Shown one piece after another: positions 42,861-51,869 of a stretch of DNA of 64,000 bases. Source of the DNA: CAWBRT01 sp963814745 (GTDB lineage Bacteria; Acidobacteriota; Terriglobia; Terriglobales; Acidobacteriaceae); NCBI GenBank assembly GCA_963814745.1, contig CAWFEA010000029.1, positions 62,001-126,000 on the forward strand, in the 5' to 3' direction. The position numbers and the translations under genes are program-made. The notes beneath the pieces are model-generated. The model was given only the letters and a program-made list of their open reading frames with translations, was not told the origin of the DNA and made no database searches. Every line of letters starts with the position of its first letter. Within the stretch, counting starts at the first letter, position 1.

Positions 42861-44252
42861 ATGAATAGCATGACGAGTATCGGCATGAACCTTATGACGA
42901 CTACCGGCCCCGTGATTCGCACCGCGCTGCCCGGACCGAATGCGCGGCGCATCATTGACGCCGACGAGCGGATCATTTCGCCGTCCTATACGCGTTCTTA
43001 TCCGCTGGTTGCCAAAACCGGACGCGGCGTCGTGATTGAGGACGTGGACGGGAACCAGTTTTTTGATTTTTCAGCAGGCATTGCCGTCGTCAGCACCGGC
43101 CATTGCCATCCCGAGGTGGTTGCGGCCATTCAGCGACAAGCGGCTGAGCTGATTCATATGTCGGGCACGGACTTTTACTATCCGCAGTTGGTGGAGCTGG
43201 CTGAGCGGCTATCGCATATCGCGCCGATGCCGGGGCCGCATCGCGTGCACTATGCAAACTCGGGCGCGGAGGCCGTCGAGGCGGCGCTGAAACTGGCGCG
43301 CTATCACACCAAACGGCAGGGAATGATTGCGTTCTATGGCTGCTTCCATGGACGAACCATGGGCGCGCTCTCGCTCACCTGCTCCAAGGTGCAGCAGCGC
43401 CGCCGGTTCTCGCCGCTGGTTCCGGGCGTGATTCATGCGCCTTTTCCCAATCTGTATCGTCGTCCGGCGGGTACGACGGCCGATGAGTATGCGGTCGGGA
43501 CGGCGCGCCATATTGAAAACGTGATCTTCCGGACCGAGATGGCCCCCGAGGAGTGCGCGGCCATCTTTGTCGAGCCCATACAGGGCGAAGGCGGGTATCT
43601 GCCCGCGCCCCCGGCATTCATGCAGGAGCTGCGCCGAATCTGCGACCGTCACGGCATCCTGCTGGTGGTTGACGAAATTCAAGCCGGCATGGGGCGCACC
43701 GGCAAATGGTGGTCGGTGGAGCACACCGGAGTCGAGCCCGACATGGTCTGCGTAGCCAAAGGCATCGCCAGCGGCATGCCGCTCAGTGCTCTGATCACGC
43801 GCGCCAAAATCATGGATTGGACGCCGGGCTCGCACGCCTCGACCTTCGGGGGAAATCCGGTGGCCATCGCCGCCGCGCTGGCTACGCTCGATGTGCTCGA
43901 GCGCGAAGGCGTCGGCAACGCGGAAGCGGTTGGACGGCATATCATGCAGCGCATCGCAGCATGGCCGGAGGAGTTGCCTCTTGTCGGCGACGTGCGCGGT
44001 CGTGGATTGATGATCGGCGTGGAGCTGGTTGCCGACAAGCAGTCCAAGACGCCGGCCGTTGAGGAGCGCGACCGGGTGGTGCAGATGGCGTTCGAGAGGG
44101 GAGTGCTGTTGCTGGGCGCGGGCGCGAACACGATTCGCATTGCCCCTCCGTTGATCGTGACGAGGGAGCAGGCGGATATTGCCCTGGACGTGCTCGAAGA
44201 GTGCATTCGCGCGGTGAGCCGGAGGCGGGATGCCGGGGTGCCGGTAATGTAG
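42861..44252 (+). CDS. gabT: Class III PLP-dependent aminotransferase (4-aminobutyrate type)
   Basis: A 463-residue class III aminotransferase. The PLP-binding signature includes VHYANSGAEAVEAALKLARY, FYGCFHGRTMGAL, VVDEIQAGMGRTGKWW with the conserved Asp, and the Schiff-base Lys in CVAKGIASGMPLSALI. FVEPIQGEGGYLPAPPAFM and GNPVAIAAALATLDVLE are typical of 4-aminobutyrate and related omega-aminotransferases. Ornithine or other diamine aminotransferases share these motifs, so the substrate is not settled. The start follows GGAGGAATCCA. A bidirectional terminator lies between it and the convergent galT. Confidence 0.85.
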   Translation: MNSMTSIGMNLMTTTGPVIRTALPGPNARRIIDADERIISPSYTRSYPLVAKTGRGVVIEDVDGNQFFDFSAGIAVVSTGHCHPEVVAAIQRQAAELIHMSGTDFYYPQLVELAERLSHIAPMPGPHRVHYANSGAEAVEAALKLARYHTKRQGMIAFYGCFHGRTMGALSLTCSKVQQRRRFSPLVPGVIHAPFPNLYRRPAGTTADEYAVGTARHIENVIFRTEMAPEECAAIFVEPIQGEGGYLPAPPAFMQELRRICDRHGILLVVDEIQAGMGRTGKWWSVEHTGVEPDMVCVAKGIASGMPLSALITRAKIMDWTPGSHASTFGGNPVAIAAALATLDVLEREGVGNAEAVGRHIMQRIAAWPEELPLVGDVRGRGLMIGVELVADKQSKTPAVEERDRVVQMAFERGVLLLGAGANTIRIAPPLIVTREQADIALDVLEECIRAVSRRRDAGVPVM

Positions 44253-44390
44253 CCGGAAGCGGATGTCGAAGAGGTCTTCACCGATGGCGATCACGCGGGC
44301 CACGATCTCTTCATCGCTCAGGGCCGCATTCGGCGGGCACTGCGTTCGATCGAACAAAATCGGCTCCAGCAAGCCGAATCAGAAAAAACC

Positions 44391-44418
44391 AAGGTCGCCC
44401 GGGCAAGGCGGCCTTTTC
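44391..44418. terminator. Bidirectional terminator between gabT and galT
   Basis: AAGGTCGCC and GGCGGCCTT form a nine-base-pair stem (one G-T pair) around a seven-base loop. It is followed by TTTTC on the plus strand and preceded by AAAAAACC, which reads GGTTTTTT on the minus strand. It can therefore end both the aminotransferase and the galT transcripts. Confidence 0.65.
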
Positions 44419-44447
44419 TTCGGAAGGCGATTATCGCGGGCTATGCT

Positions 44448-45494
44448 TTATATCAATCCCGCCAGCTCGCGCTCGAAGTGAGTCACGTCGGCCTCGCGCA
44501 GGAAACGCGCCGACTCCTCGGGCGGCGTGGGATTGATGTAAAACCCCGTCCCCCACTCGAAACCGGCAGTCTTGGTGAGTCGCGGCATAAATTCCAGGTG
44601 CCAGTGATAGTGCTCGTTGGAAGGTTCTTGCAGCGGCGAGCTGTGGATGATGAGGTTGTAAGCGGGTTTATCGAGTACGATGTCGGCTTTGATCGCCAGC
44701 TCCCTTAGCGCGCGCGCCAGCGCCTCAAACACTTGAGAGGACGAATTCTCGAAGCTCGACTCATGCCGCTTCGGCAGAATCCAGGTCTCGAAAGGGAAGC
44801 GGGGTGCATAAGGAGCCATGGTGACGAACTCGTTGTTCTCCGAGACCACGCGGACGGGATGCTCCAGCTCCTGCCTGATCATGTCGCAGTAGACGCAACG
44901 CTCCTTGTAAATGTAATACTGCTTGGCGCCTTCGAGTTCCTCCAGAGCATGCTTCGGGATGATAGGCAGCGCGATCAACTGCGAATGTGGATGTTCGAGG
45001 GTGGCTCCGGCCGCCTCTCCATAGTTCTTGAAGAGCAGAATGTATTTGAACCGGCGGTCTCGTTTGAGGTCGACGATGCGGTCGCGAAAGGCCCATAACA
45101 CGTCCTCAATGCGCTTGGCGGGTTGCGTTGCCAGCGTGGCCGCGTGCTCTGGCGATTCAATGATGACTTCGTGCGCGCCGATGCCGGTCATTTTGTCGAA
45201 CATGCCCTCGGCTTGGCGATTCAGATTGCCTTCAATGCCGAGCGCCGGAAACTTGTTCGGCACCACCCTCACCGTCCAACCGGGAGAGTCGCGCGGCGGT
45301 TGCGGGCCGCCATTCTGCGGGGGACGATAGGCAAGAATCTCGGGAGGCGTCTTCGACTCGTTGCCATAGCAGAACGGACAGAAGCCGCCCTTCAGGGTTA
45401 CCTGCTCACGGAAGAAGTCGGTGGGACGCTTAGCGCGGTCGGTCGAAACGATTACCCAACGGCCAACGATCGGGTCTTTTCGCAGTTCGGGCAA
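44448..45494 (-). CDS. galT: Galactose-1-phosphate uridylyltransferase
   Basis: A 348-residue GalT. The TTG at 45494 is chosen as start because it gives the usual MPELRKDPIVGRWVIVST and follows GAGAGG by six bases; a TTG 36 bases upstream is an alternative. The zinc pair is GFCPFCYGNE near residue 39. The active-site loop is ATLEHPHSQLIALP, where most enzymes have HPHGQ; the nucleophilic His is retained. CVYCDM gives a second Cys pair, and NEHYHWHLEFMPRL the C-terminal His cluster. It moves UMP between glucose-1-P and galactose-1-P in the Leloir pathway, or acts on a related sugar phosphate. Confidence 0.88.
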   Translation of the reverse strand: MPELRKDPIVGRWVIVSTDRAKRPTDFFREQVTLKGGFCPFCYGNESKTPPEILAYRPPQNGGPQPPRDSPGWTVRVVPNKFPALGIEGNLNRQAEGMFDKMTGIGAHEVIIESPEHAATLATQPAKRIEDVLWAFRDRIVDLKRDRRFKYILLFKNYGEAAGATLEHPHSQLIALPIIPKHALEELEGAKQYYIYKERCVYCDMIRQELEHPVRVVSENNEFVTMAPYAPRFPFETWILPKRHESSFENSSSQVFEALARALRELAIKADIVLDKPAYNLIIHSSPLQEPSNEHYHWHLEFMPRLTKTAGFEWGTGFYINPTPPEESARFLREADVTHFERELAGLI

Positions 45495-45554
45495 GTGCAA
45501 CCTCTCTGGAAGCTCCTGGCAATCAACCAAGAAGCGGACGATTCACATCCGCGG

Positions 45555-46025
45555 TCAGCGGAAGCGGACTGATTTCATACTATGCCACGAATAGGCGTTC
45601 TTGAACACTTGGATTTCGACCGGCTGGTCCGTCTCGCAGTAAACGGAGACCACGTCGAAGCGGACGAGCGTTCCCGGACGCAGCCGCCGCAGGTATGCGC
45701 GAGCCATGCGAGCTACCTGGAACCGTTTCCCCCGGTCAACTGCCGCTTCGGCGGGCTTGATGTCGCGCGAGGTGCGGGTTTTAACCTCGATGAAGCAGAG
45801 CACATGCTGGTCCCAGCCAATCAGATCGAGCTCGCCCCGATGCCTGGCGGTGCGCCAGTTGCGCGCCACAATCACATAGCCCAATTGGCGCAAGCGGAAA
45901 TATGCCTGATCTTCGCCGCGCCGCCCGGTTCTGATATGCCTCGCTTGACGCAGTTCGCGGTGGAGGGTCCTTGCCGTCCAATCCAGCACATTGCACAGCG
46001 CCCGCGTGAGCCACACGTTGGCCAT
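45555..46025 (-). CDS. yraN: UPF0102 (YraN) endonuclease-like protein
   Basis: A 156-residue UPF0102 protein. The nuclease-like core is GRRGEDQAYFRLRQLGYVIV, then NWRTARHRGELDLIGWD and LCFIEVKTRTS, matching the E-D-ExK pattern of a restriction-endonuclease fold. RFDVVSVYCE follows. The family is broadly distributed and uncharacterised biochemically; a DNA-processing role is assumed. It lies about 60 bases upstream of galT on the same strand and could be cotranscribed with it. Confidence 0.85.
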   Translation of the reverse strand: MANVWLTRALCNVLDWTARTLHRELRQARHIRTGRRGEDQAYFRLRQLGYVIVARNWRTARHRGELDLIGWDQHVLCFIEVKTRTSRDIKPAEAAVDRGKRFQVARMARAYLRRLRPGTLVRFDVVSVYCETDQPVEIQVFKNAYSWHSMKSVRFR

Positions 46026-46131
46026 TCCGGCAGTTTACGGACTCGTGCTCGGGCCAGCGGTGACGCAGCTCACATCACGGCGGCAATGCGGCCCACATAA
46101 GGGAAGGTTATTCACGTGATAAACAAACTTT

Positions 46132-46449
46132 GTGAAAGTATTTTCGATGGTTGCGCGCGGAACAATGCGTTGGACGCCCAGGCTGCGGCTCTTCTATCGT
46201 GTCGCCATGGCTGAGCTGAAGCGGAGACGGGAAGAGATGGCGCTGGTTCGCGTGGGGTTGGTTTCAGCCTCGCTGGCGGCGCTCGCGTTATTGGCGATCC
46301 TGGTCATATTTTCGGCCGCGTCCGTTCTCCGCACGTTCGAGCTTTACCCGCACGACAGCTCCGCGTTGTTTCTTGTCGAGTTGGTCGTTGCCTGGCTGGC
46401 GGCCTTAACCGTCGGTGTGCTGTACGCGCACCAGCACTTCCAGCGGTAG
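46132..46449 (+). CDS. Small membrane protein, hypothetical
   Basis: A 105-residue frame with a basic N-terminus (FYRVAMAELKRRREEMALV) and two hydrophobic segments (about residues 41-63 and 80-98). The start at 46132 is a GTG with an ATG five codons later. No family is recognised. It precedes another small membrane-protein gene by about 45 bases on the same strand. Confidence 0.55.
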   Translation: MKVFSMVARGTMRWTPRLRLFYRVAMAELKRRREEMALVRVGLVSASLAALALLAILVIFSAASVLRTFELYPHDSSALFLVELVVAWLAALTVGVLYAHQHFQR

Positions 46450-46492
46450 CACGCCTCAGGGCAACCACATCGGTCACTTCGAGGGAGCGGCC

Positions 46493-46723
46493 ATGGTTTC
46501 CAAACTGGCACTTGACGTGTTTGCCGCCATCCTGGTGGTAGCCGGGCCTGTCCTGTTCATCGCCTTCTGCATGAGCTTCAAGGAAGACCGGCACGACCAT
46601 CCAATCTACCGGCGCTGCCAGGAAAAGGCCCACGAATCTGAGTTCCATGGCGAAATGCCACAAAGGCGGCTGGCGTCAGCGGCGATCGCTCTGCGCACCG
46701 GAGAAGACCTGGAACAAAGCTAG
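46493..46723 (+). CDS. Small single-span membrane protein, hypothetical
   Basis: A 76-residue protein from the ATG at 46493, with GAGGGAGCGGCC just upstream. One hydrophobic segment (LALDVFAAILVVAGPVLFIAF) is followed by a charged, His-containing tail (FKEDRHDHPIYRRCQEKAHE). It likely forms an operon with the preceding membrane-protein gene. Unknown function. Confidence 0.55.
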   Translation: MVSKLALDVFAAILVVAGPVLFIAFCMSFKEDRHDHPIYRRCQEKAHESEFHGEMPQRRLASAAIALRTGEDLEQS

Positions 46724-47479
46724 CGCGCGCGCTTCCACTCTTATGCAACCGGGCAGCTCAGGTTGCCATCCAACTACTCACGGTTGTTGTCGAGCAGCCT
46801 ACCTCGGCTGCTTGCATGACATGCCTAGGGCCCGTTGTCGCAGGATGTCGAACCTCCGGAGGGGATTGCTTGCAGCGCCATTTCGAACGTGACAAAAGCA
46901 GGGGCTCTTTTGTGCAATCATTGTCCGAACGTGCGTCGGTGCGATGTCTGGAACTGCTGGAGACTGTATTTGACGGCATTGAGCGGCTGTCGCGGAGAGG
47001 CAGCGGATCGCACCCGGTGCCCGTGCCGCGGATGCCCGTTGAGCCGGCCGGCGCCTCCGAAAATGCGATGAAAGTGGCCGTCAATTGAAGCAATTCGCGG
47101 CGGAGATGCCCATTCGTAAAATCGCCGCCCTCGAGTCCTGGCATTCGCTTCTGCCGTCCGAATAAGCGCGCGCCGCGACCGGACTACCCGGACTAGGGCG
47201 TGCCGTCGAACATACTCCCCTTTCCTTGGGGCGTATGATAAGGTGATCTGCGGGGCTGGAACCACGACGAGATCTCACGGTAGTGGACGTGCTTTGGCGG
47301 GAGCGGACGCACTCTTTCCCCGCATTGTGACGTGCATCATCGCCGTGTGCGTTGGGTGCATCCCATTTATAATCGCGGTAAGAGAGACTCCCGTTCCATA
47401 GTGCGGCGCAGTTTGGAAATGTTCTATCCACACGTGATTGGCCCCAGGCACTACTCTTGACGAACAAGGAGATGGAACC
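46724..47479. other. Gene-poor stretch with one palindrome
   Basis: About 750 bases in which I find no convincing gene; several frames on both strands are Cys/Arg-rich and look like chance products of GC-rich DNA. An inverted repeat, CATACTCCCC-N7-GGGGCGTATG (one mismatch), occupies 47211-47237, and TATAAT occurs near 47370 without a matching -35 box. AAGGAG before 47480 is the ribosome binding site of the next gene. Confidence 0.5.
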
Positions 47480-47806
47480 GTGCGTGCACGAATCGTCTTT
47501 GCCGCTTTGCAAACTCAGAACCGTTATGCATTGTGCCACTTGGCTTTCAAGTCGATTCGCAAGTTTCACAAGCCCAGCACGCGCATTCAGGACACGGCGA
47601 ACGACGTGCTCCAGCGCCTTGCGGCGGTGGAACAGCATCGGGTTGCAGCCGAAGGCGCCAATGCTTTCAACGACCAACAATCGCCGTCCACGATTGCGCC
47701 CCAGGCTGAATCAAGCGCCGAGAGCGTGGAGCCCGGCGATACAAGTGTTGTTTTTCCCGCTGAATCTCCCACCAGCCAGTCGGAGCGAGATGCGCCAATT
47801 GGGTGA
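47480..47806 (+). CDS. Hypothetical protein
   Basis: A 108-residue frame from the GTG at 47480, preceded by AAGGAG eight bases earlier. The first 55 residues look structured: ARIVFAALQTQNRYALCHLA then FHKPSTRIQDTANDVLQRLA. The rest is Ser/Glu-rich and disordered-looking. The NRY-x-x-C-x-LA segment faintly recalls the start of RNA polymerase omega subunits, but the resemblance is too weak to name it. It could be cotranscribed with the next small gene. Confidence 0.5.
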   Translation: MRARIVFAALQTQNRYALCHLAFKSIRKFHKPSTRIQDTANDVLQRLAAVEQHRVAAEGANAFNDQQSPSTIAPQAESSAESVEPGDTSVVFPAESPTSQSERDAPIG

Positions 47807-47868
47807 GCCACAAGCGTGATTCCGCGGTCATCATCAAGGCAGAGCAAAGGTAGCCAGTCAACTTCCCT

Positions 47869-48189
47869 ATGACGAACAGCGATTTCTGGAAGAGCCAGTT
47901 CATAAAGCACCATGCGGTCCCCGGCCCCAGCAAGCCGCCGGCAGTCCCCGCCGCAACAAAACCGTCAGTCCGCATTGCCACGAAGCCGGTTTCCACCAAG
48001 GAGATGCCGTTAATCTCAAGCATGGAAGAAATGCTTCGGTCAGTCCGCTCGACCCAATCGAAGCTGAGTTTCGAAAAATTCGTATCGCTGGTGCTGTTGA
48101 AATTTCCGGCGAAGGCGAGAGCTCAATGGGAGCAGTGGCTGCTGAATCAGAAGGCGTCGCTGGTGAAGAAGTGGAATCTCTCGGAATAG
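47869..48189 (+). CDS. Hypothetical protein
   Basis: A 106-residue frame with a Pro/Ala/Lys-rich first half (VPGPSKPPAVPAATKPSVR) and a helical, charged second half (SMEEMLRSVRSTQSKLSFEK then AKARAQWEQWLLNQKASLVK). No signal peptide, membrane segment or recognised domain. Composition is protein-like in the second half, but no function can be given. Confidence 0.5.
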   Translation: MTNSDFWKSQFIKHHAVPGPSKPPAVPAATKPSVRIATKPVSTKEMPLISSMEEMLRSVRSTQSKLSFEKFVSLVLLKFPAKARAQWEQWLLNQKASLVKKWNLSE

Positions 48190-48482
48190 TAGCCCTGCGG
48201 GACCGTCATCCGGCCGCCGGCTCTCGATGACCTGCGGCGTGCTTCGCGCCATCGGAACCCCATAGATTCACTTGCCGGCGGTCGGGGTGCTCCGGAAGTT
48301 GGAGGACGGCTGTGCGCGGATTTTTCCCGGCGCACACCGGTCGCCTGCCGCCGCTTTGCATTCTCTTGGCGGATCATACTTGGAAGTCAAGGAATTCTTA
48401 CAACAATCGGGGCTGGACGTCCGGCATGGATTGATATAATGTCAATCTATCCTATTCTGTTGAAGCTGAGAGTGCAGGAGTT

Positions 48483-48668
48483 ATGCACGACCTTGGTTCG
48501 AGCTCGGCCAGTTCGCCGTCTCACTTTGACCGCAGCGTCCTTATCAACGGTGTGATGGTGTCTGTCTGCGCGGTTTGTCTCAAGGTGTTTGCCAGCGCCG
48601 ACCTTGATCGCCTGAAACTCGCAGAAAGAACGCACCGGTGTATCGGACCGCTTCGGCGCTCGACTTGA
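48483..48668 (+). CDS. Small Cys-containing hypothetical protein
   Basis: A 61-residue frame starting after GCAGGAGTT. VSVCAVCLKVFASADLDRLK then AERTHRC gives a C-x-x-C and a later H-x-C, compatible with a small zinc knuckle. It is convergent with iscX. No family is recognised. Confidence 0.45.
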   Translation: MHDLGSSSASSPSHFDRSVLINGVMVSVCAVCLKVFASADLDRLKLAERTHRCIGPLRRST

Positions 48669-48752
48669 CCGATGGCCGTTGCCGCGCCACGCACGACATA
48701 GTTTCCTTTGGTTGGTCCGACTTGTTCGAAGGCAGAGTCAGCCGCCCGCGAT

Positions 48753-48971
48753 TTACTCCTGGCGCTCGGTCCACTCCTCGTACCACGCCATTTGTATGGC
48801 CTCCAGCTTGGCTTCATTGGAAGCTTTCGGATCGTCTGCGAACACCGGCAGTTCGACGACCATGCGGTGCAGTTCGGTGAAGCGGACCTCCAAGGGGTTT
48901 CGGGTGGGAAACTTATCAGTCAGCAGAATGCCGAGGTCTTCAGCATCGCCCCATTGAAGATCGATAGCCAT
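48753..48971 (-). CDS. iscX: Fe-S assembly protein IscX
   Basis: A 72-residue acidic protein matching IscX (YfhJ): LQWGDAEDLGILLTDKFPTR near the N-terminus, then NPLEVRFTELHRMVVEL and AIQMAWYEEW at the C-terminus. IscX binds iron and the IscS enzyme and modulates cluster assembly. It is the last gene of the isc operon, as in E. coli. The start follows GGAGAGAGAGCT. Together with fdx this supports an Isc rather than a Suf system. Confidence 0.92.
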   Translation of the reverse strand: MAIDLQWGDAEDLGILLTDKFPTRNPLEVRFTELHRMVVELPVFADDPKASNEAKLEAIQMAWYEEWTERQE

Positions 48972-49041
48972 AGCTCTCTCTCCTTGCGCGTGTACTCAAT
49001 AAAAAACCGAGTTCCGCCTGAAAGTTTCTGCCAGTCCGGAT

Positions 49042-49471
49042 TTACTTCGTATCGCCGCGCTCGGAGACGTAGTTGCGATTCCACGAGGGAATCTTCGACG
49101 ACAATCTCTCCCGGCTTGACAATCTGCGCCTGGCAGCCAAGGCGCGAATGCAGTTGCAGGTCGGCGGCCATGTCGAGCCGGTCGGCTTCTTCCTCATCGA
49201 TCTCGCTCAGCAGTTCCTGGCCCCGGCGAACCACCACGTGACAGGTCGTGCAAGCGCAGTTTCCGCCGCAGGCATGCTCAAGGTGGATTCCGAAGTTGAT
49301 AGCCACATCCAGCAGCGACTCTGGTTTGCCGTGCTCCTGGTAACCAAGATCGCCGTGCTCGTATTCGACCGACTGGTCGCCGGGCAAAAAAGTCACACGG
49401 ACGGTGTTGGCCCCCGCTTCGACCGTAGCCGCAGCAGCGTGCTGGTCCGACTGCTTATTCTGATCTTCCAT
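49042..49471 (-). CDS. fdx: Isc-type [2Fe-2S] ferredoxin (one frameshift)
   Basis: About 142 residues from the ATG at 49471, preceded by GAGGTTTGC. The cluster ligands are in HACGGNCACTTCHVVV and a later LGCQAQI. The frame as read continues past the normal end to 48920. Removing one extra A near 49093 converts VVEDSLVE into VVEIPSWNRNYVSERGDTK and a stop at 49042, the standard C-terminus of Isc ferredoxins. So the real gene ends at 49042 and the apparent overlap with iscX is an artefact. It delivers electrons to IscU/IscA during cluster formation. An Ala/Gln-rich N-terminal extension of about 30 residues is unusual. Confidence 0.9.
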
Positions 49472-49520
49472 GCAAACCTCAACCACCAAGTAATGCGCCG
49501 GCGCGCGGTCCGCTTCGCCG

Positions 49521-51421
49521 CTACTCAAATTCCGCTTTGCCGATGGGGTGCGGCGCCGATGGTCCTTCGCCGAGATCGGCCGTCTCCATGGTCTTGCCCC
49601 GCAAAGCCGAACTCACGGCGGTGTCCATCATCAGTTCGGCCAGGCGGAGCGTTGCCTGATTGAGAGCGTCGATGGCGGCACGCACCTTGCCCGGATCATC
49701 CTGCAATCGAGCCGATTTCAGCTCCCGCTCGCACAGCCATACTTGCTCCCGCTCGCGCGGGCCAAGCTGCTGGAAAGCCGGACTCTGCTTTCCCTTTTTC
49801 AGAGCGCTCAGAATCGTTTCCGCTTCGTTGCGCGCCTCAATCAACTGCCGATCGAGCAAATCCTTCTCGGCGTAATCGAACGATTCGAGAATCATGCTCT
49901 CGACCTGCTCGTCGGAGAGTCCGTAGCTGGGCTGCACCTCGATCTCCGCCTCTTTGCCGCTGCGCTGTTCGCGCGCGGAGACGTGCAGAATGCCGTTGGC
50001 ATCGATCAGGAACCTCACCTCGATGCGCGGCAGCCCGGCCGGCATCGGCGGAATGCCTTTCAAATCGAAGCGCGCCAGCGAACGGCAATCCTTCGCCAGC
50101 TCGCGCTCGCCCTGCACCACGTGGATGGCGACGTTGGTCTGGCCGTCGACGCCGGTCGTGAAATGCTCGGTCGCCGAAGCCGGAATGGTGGAGTTGCGAT
50201 GAATAATCTTGGCCACCACCCCGCCCAGCGCCTCGATGCCGAGCGAGAGCGGAGTGACGTCGAGCAGCAGCATCTCCGCTGTCGCCTTCGACCCGCCACC
50301 GAGAATGTTGGCCTGAACCGCCGCCCCGAGGGCGACCACTTCGTCGGGGTTGAGCTCGCAATGCGGTTCGCGCTTGAACAAATCGCTCACCAGTTGTCGC
50401 ACCTGGGGATGCGCGTGGACCCGCCGACGAGAACCACCTCGTCTATCTGCTCGGGCTTCACTCCCGCGTCCTTCATGGCCCGCTTGCAGGGTCCGGCGGT
50501 GCGTTCGATAATGGGTCGAATGAGCAGTTCGAACTGCTCGCGGGTGATTTCCCGCTCGTATTTGTGCCCGCCCGGGAGAGTGACGTTGATGGCCGCGGCC
50601 GGCTTGGACGACAGCGCGATCTTGGCATCGATGACGGCGTGGCGAATCAACTGCACGGCCTCGCCATGAGGGCGGAAATCGATGTCGAGGTCGCCTTGGA
50701 TATCTTCGAGGGCGATGGCGATCAGCAAATTATCGATGTCGTCGCCGCCGAGATGAGTATCGCCATTAGTGGCCATGACTTCAAAAATTCCGTCGCACAA
50801 CTTCAGGATCGAAATGTCGAACGTGCCGCCGCCCAGATCGTAGACGGCAATGGTTCCGTTCTTCTTCTGGTGCAGGCCGTAAGCGAGCGAAGCGGCGGTC
50901 GGTTCATTCACCAGGCGGAGCACGTCAAGCCCCGCGATACGTCCGGCGTCTTTCGTGGCCTGCCGCTGCGCGTCGTTGAAGTAGGCTGGAACCGTAATCA
51001 CCGCCTGCTTGACCGGAGCATTGAAGAAGCGCTCGGCATTGCGCTTGAGCTGGCGCAAGATGTAGGCGGAAATTTCCGGCGGAGTGTAAGTGCGCTCGCC
51101 CAGCTTGATGCGCAACACCTCGCCCGGGACAAGATCGTCCGCCAGCCGGAAAGGGAACAGCTTCAGCTCGCCCTGAACATCTTCGACGCCGCGTCCCATC
51201 AGGCGCTTGACCGAGTAAACCGCGCGCTCGGGAGTGGAGGCGAGAAATTTCTGCGCGGGATTGCCGACCACGATATGAGACTCGGAATCGAGCGCCACAA
51301 TCGACGGCACCAGATTCGATCCGTCCTCGCCGGGAATGATTACAGGACTTTCCGACTGCATGTAGGCGATCAGCGAATTCGTGGTTCCGAGATCGATACC
51401 GACTACGCGTTCGCTTGGCAT
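49521..51421 (-). CDS. hscA: Fe-S assembly chaperone HscA (one frameshift)
   Basis: About 633 residues after one correction: G4 at 50405-50408 should probably be G5, which joins GGSTRIP to VRQLVSDLF. The ATPase domain has VVGIDLGTTNSLIAYM, AVITVPAYFNDAQRQATKDA and DLGGGTFDISIL. The substrate-binding domain begins near LLLDVTPLSLGIEALGGVV and has NSTIPASATEHFTT and a helical lid. Its place between hscB and fdx identifies it as HscA rather than general DnaK. It hydrolyses ATP to transfer clusters from IscU. The break is in a short homopolymer and is likely a sequence error. Confidence 0.92.
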
Positions 51422-51462
51422 GAGAACAATTTCTCTTCGATGGAGACGCCCCGGCCTTCCGC

Positions 51463-51846
51463 TCAGTTTCCGGTCGGCACGATTCCGGCGTTCTCCACCA
51501 TTAAAATCACGGTTCGCCGCGGCGCCCGGGTGCGATGAAGGACCCCTTTGGGTACGACGAATCCTTGTCGCGGCGCAAGCTCGACCGTCTTATCTTCGAG
51601 GTCGATCAGCAATCTTCCTTCGACCACGTAGAAAAATTCGTCGTCGTCGGTGTGCTGATGCCAGTGGTACTCGCCCTCGATCACCCCCAGGCGAACCACC
51701 GACTCGTTCACTTTGCACAGCGTCTGGTTGAACCACTTGTCAAGGCAGGCATCGGCGAGCGCCTTTTCGTCGATCACCTCCAGCGGCTGGTAGCGCAGGT
51801 CCAGGCGAGTGACGTAAGGATAGTCTTTAGGATCGCTGGTCTTCAT
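51463..51846 (-). CDS. Cupin-domain protein inside the isc operon
   Basis: A 127-residue single cupin. The two metal motifs are HWHQHTDDDEFFYVVEG near residue 61 and PRQGFVVPKGVLHRTRAP. The His-x-His and Glu ligands are in place, so a metal centre is likely. Start taken as the ATG at 51846; a longer version from 51873 is possible. It lies between hscA and hscB, about 40 bases from each. This is not part of the classic isc set. Candidate roles are a metal-dependent dioxygenase or a small-molecule sensor; no substrate is evident. Confidence 0.82.
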   Translation of the reverse strand: MKTSDPKDYPYVTRLDLRYQPLEVIDEKALADACLDKWFNQTLCKVNESVVRLGVIEGEYHWHQHTDDDEFFYVVEGRLLIDLEDKTVELAPRQGFVVPKGVLHRTRAPRRTVILMVENAGIVPTGN

Positions 51847-51869
51847 ATCTCTTTGCCTTGTCGCGAGCT

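Noticed and set aside
44254..44372. Short minus-strand segment resembling a protein start (ALSDEEIVARVIA)
   Set aside because: It continues into the antisense of the aminotransferase gene and lacks a supporting start signal; most likely chance.
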